A DNA stretch of 64,000 nt from Bradyrhizobium mercantei. GTDB taxonomy: Bacteria > Pseudomonadota > Alphaproteobacteria > Rhizobiales > Xanthobacteraceae. Of this stretch, positions 63,138 to 64,000 are shown in pieces (position 1 is the first letter of the stretch; each line of letters starts with the position of its first letter). Location: NCBI RefSeq assembly GCF_001982635.1, contig NZ_MKFI01000009.1:186001-250000 (forward strand), read 5' to 3'. The position numbers were made by a program, and so were the translations under genes. Below the pieces are notes generated by a model. That model was not told the origin of the DNA and searched no databases. It worked only from the letters and a program-made list of their open reading frames with translations.

Positions 63138-64000
63138 TCAGAAGTTCACCCGATCTGCGCCTTTCAACGAAAGCATTTCGCGGGCTTCATTAGGTGTTGC
63201 TACATCCAGCCCGTGGCCCTCGATGATCTTGCGGGCAAGGGCCACCTGTTCGGCGCTGGATTGAGCGAGCGTGCCCTTGCCGGCCCAAAGCGAGTCTTCA
63301 AGTCCCACGCGAATGTTACCGCCCATGGCCACTGCCATGGCGCCGATTCGAAGTTGCGCCGCGCCGGCACCGAGGACAGACCAGCGATACTGGTCGCCGA
63401 ACAGTCGGTCAGCGGTTCGCTTCATGTGCATCACGTCCTCGGGGTGTGTACCTATGCCACCCAGGATGCCGAAGACCGATTGCACAAAGAAGGGCGGCTT
63501 GATCAGTCCGCGATCGACGAAATGCTTGACGTTATAAAGATGCGCGATGTCATAGCACTCGAATTCGAAGCGCGTGTTGTTCGCGTAGCAGGTCTTCAGG
63601 ATATGCTCGATATCTTTGAACGAATTGCGGAATACCAGGTCGCGCGTGTTCTCCAGGTGCTGGCGTTCCCAGTCGAACTTGAATTCCTTGTATTTCTCTA
63701 AGAGCGGGAATAGACCGAAGTTGATCGAGCCCATGTTGAGCGAAGCGACTTCCGGCTTGAAGGTTGCCGCGGGCAAAACGCGCTCGTCGACCTTCATAAA
63801 AGGGCTGCCACCGGTCGTGATGTTGATTACAGCGCCGGTACCTTGCTTGATCCGCGAGAGGAAGCGGGCGAACCCTTCCGGTGTTTGATCCGGCCGCCCA
63901 TCTTCCGGGTTGCGTGCATGCAGATGCAGGATCGAGGCTCCGGCCTCCGCGGCCTTCAGCGCGTCCGTCACGATTTCGTCCGGCGTAATCGGGAGATGGG
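63138..64000 (-). CDS. BKACE-family beta-keto acid cleavage enzyme, 5' end outside window
   Basis: Zinc-dependent enzyme that condenses a beta-keto acid with acetyl-CoA and splits it (3-keto-5-aminohexanoate cleavage type). The visible part, about 286 residues, has HLPITPDEIVTDALKAAEAGASILHLHARNPEDG (read in parts; two Zn-binding His in HLHAR), the INITTGGSP strand, and NIRVGLEDSLW holding a ligand glutamate near the end. The reading frame is open to base 64000, and about 15 to 25 N-terminal residues are missing. It is upstream of the cyclase in an apparent operon. Confidence 0.92.
   Translation of the reverse strand, partial: HLPITPDEIVTDALKAAEAGASILHLHARNPEDGRPDQTPEGFARFLSRIKQGTGAVINITTGGSPFMKVDERVLPAATFKPEVASLNMGSINFGLFPLLEKYKEFKFDWERQHLENTRDLVFRNSFKDIEHILKTCYANNTRFEFECYDIAHLYNVKHFVDRGLIKPPFFVQSVFGILGGIGTHPEDVMHMKRTADRLFGDQYRWSVLGAGAAQLRIGAMAVAMGGNIRVGLEDSLWAGKGTLAQSSAEQVALARKIIEGHGLDVATPNEAREMLSLKGADRVNF

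Overview
The window looks like an alphaproteobacterial chromosome, most likely from the Bradyrhizobium/Rhodopseudomonas group. That is a judgement from the acetyl-CoA synthetase at the left edge, the GC-rich codon use and the density of LysR, ABC-importer and CoA-dependent catabolic genes; no rRNA or tRNA is visible to confirm it. To the right of acs almost everything is accessory: a catabolic island of several self-contained operons, each with its own regulator, with repeated functions (two oligopeptide-type ABC importers, two HyuA/HyuB pairs, two BisC-like molybdoenzymes, two class III CoA-transferases, three crotonase-fold proteins, two aldehyde dehydrogenases, seven regulators).

Layout. 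1-1766: 3' part of acs. 2125-7923: NodD-type LysR regulator divergent from a one-carbon operon (purU, a GcvT/LigM-like folate-dependent demethylase, folD) ending in an MFS transporter broken by three frameshifts. 8353-12531: LysR regulator divergent from an acyl-CoA dehydrogenase / SDR / APH-type kinase operon that resembles the levulinate (Lva) or ACAD10/11 route through 4-phosphoacyl-CoA. 12950-22010: minus-strand operon of solute-binding protein, two permeases, a double ATPase, a CoA-transferase and a BisC-like molybdoenzyme whose 3' end runs into a decayed GH3 glycosidase fragment. 22654-26056: IclR regulator and crotonase divergent from a CoA-transferase and a Gln-type thiol dioxygenase, with two 17-bp palindromes between. 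26665-38475: HyuB, HyuA, crotonase, second BisC-like enzyme, aldehyde dehydrogenase, crotonase, LysR, omega-aminotransferase. 38599: LysR. 39894-59990: the largest unit, with a second importer, an ADP-forming acyl-CoA synthetase in two subunits, an acyl-CoA carboxylase encoded on both sides of one promoter region, HyuA/HyuB, a TrmB-family regulator, an aldehyde dehydrogenase, a sulfite-oxidase-fold molybdoenzyme and an Old Yellow Enzyme. 60323-64000: Lrp regulator, a possible small RNA with a strong terminator, an IS110 remnant, CoxG-like protein, a cyclase and a BKACE-type cleavage enzyme cut by the window edge.

The strongest new observation is a 24-bp inverted repeat (core AGTAG-N12-CTAC) found four times, each upstream of a gene of the 39894-59990 unit. 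It defines a candidate regulon probably run by the bacterial TrmB protein encoded in its midst. Together the genes suggest uptake of small, probably cyclic amide or ureido compounds, ATP-dependent ring opening by HyuA/HyuB, deamination and aldehyde oxidation, CoA activation and beta-oxidation-like steps. A sulfur theme (S/N-oxide reductase homologues, thiol dioxygenase, sulfite-oxidase fold) suggests a sulfur-containing or biotin-like substrate; this is inference.
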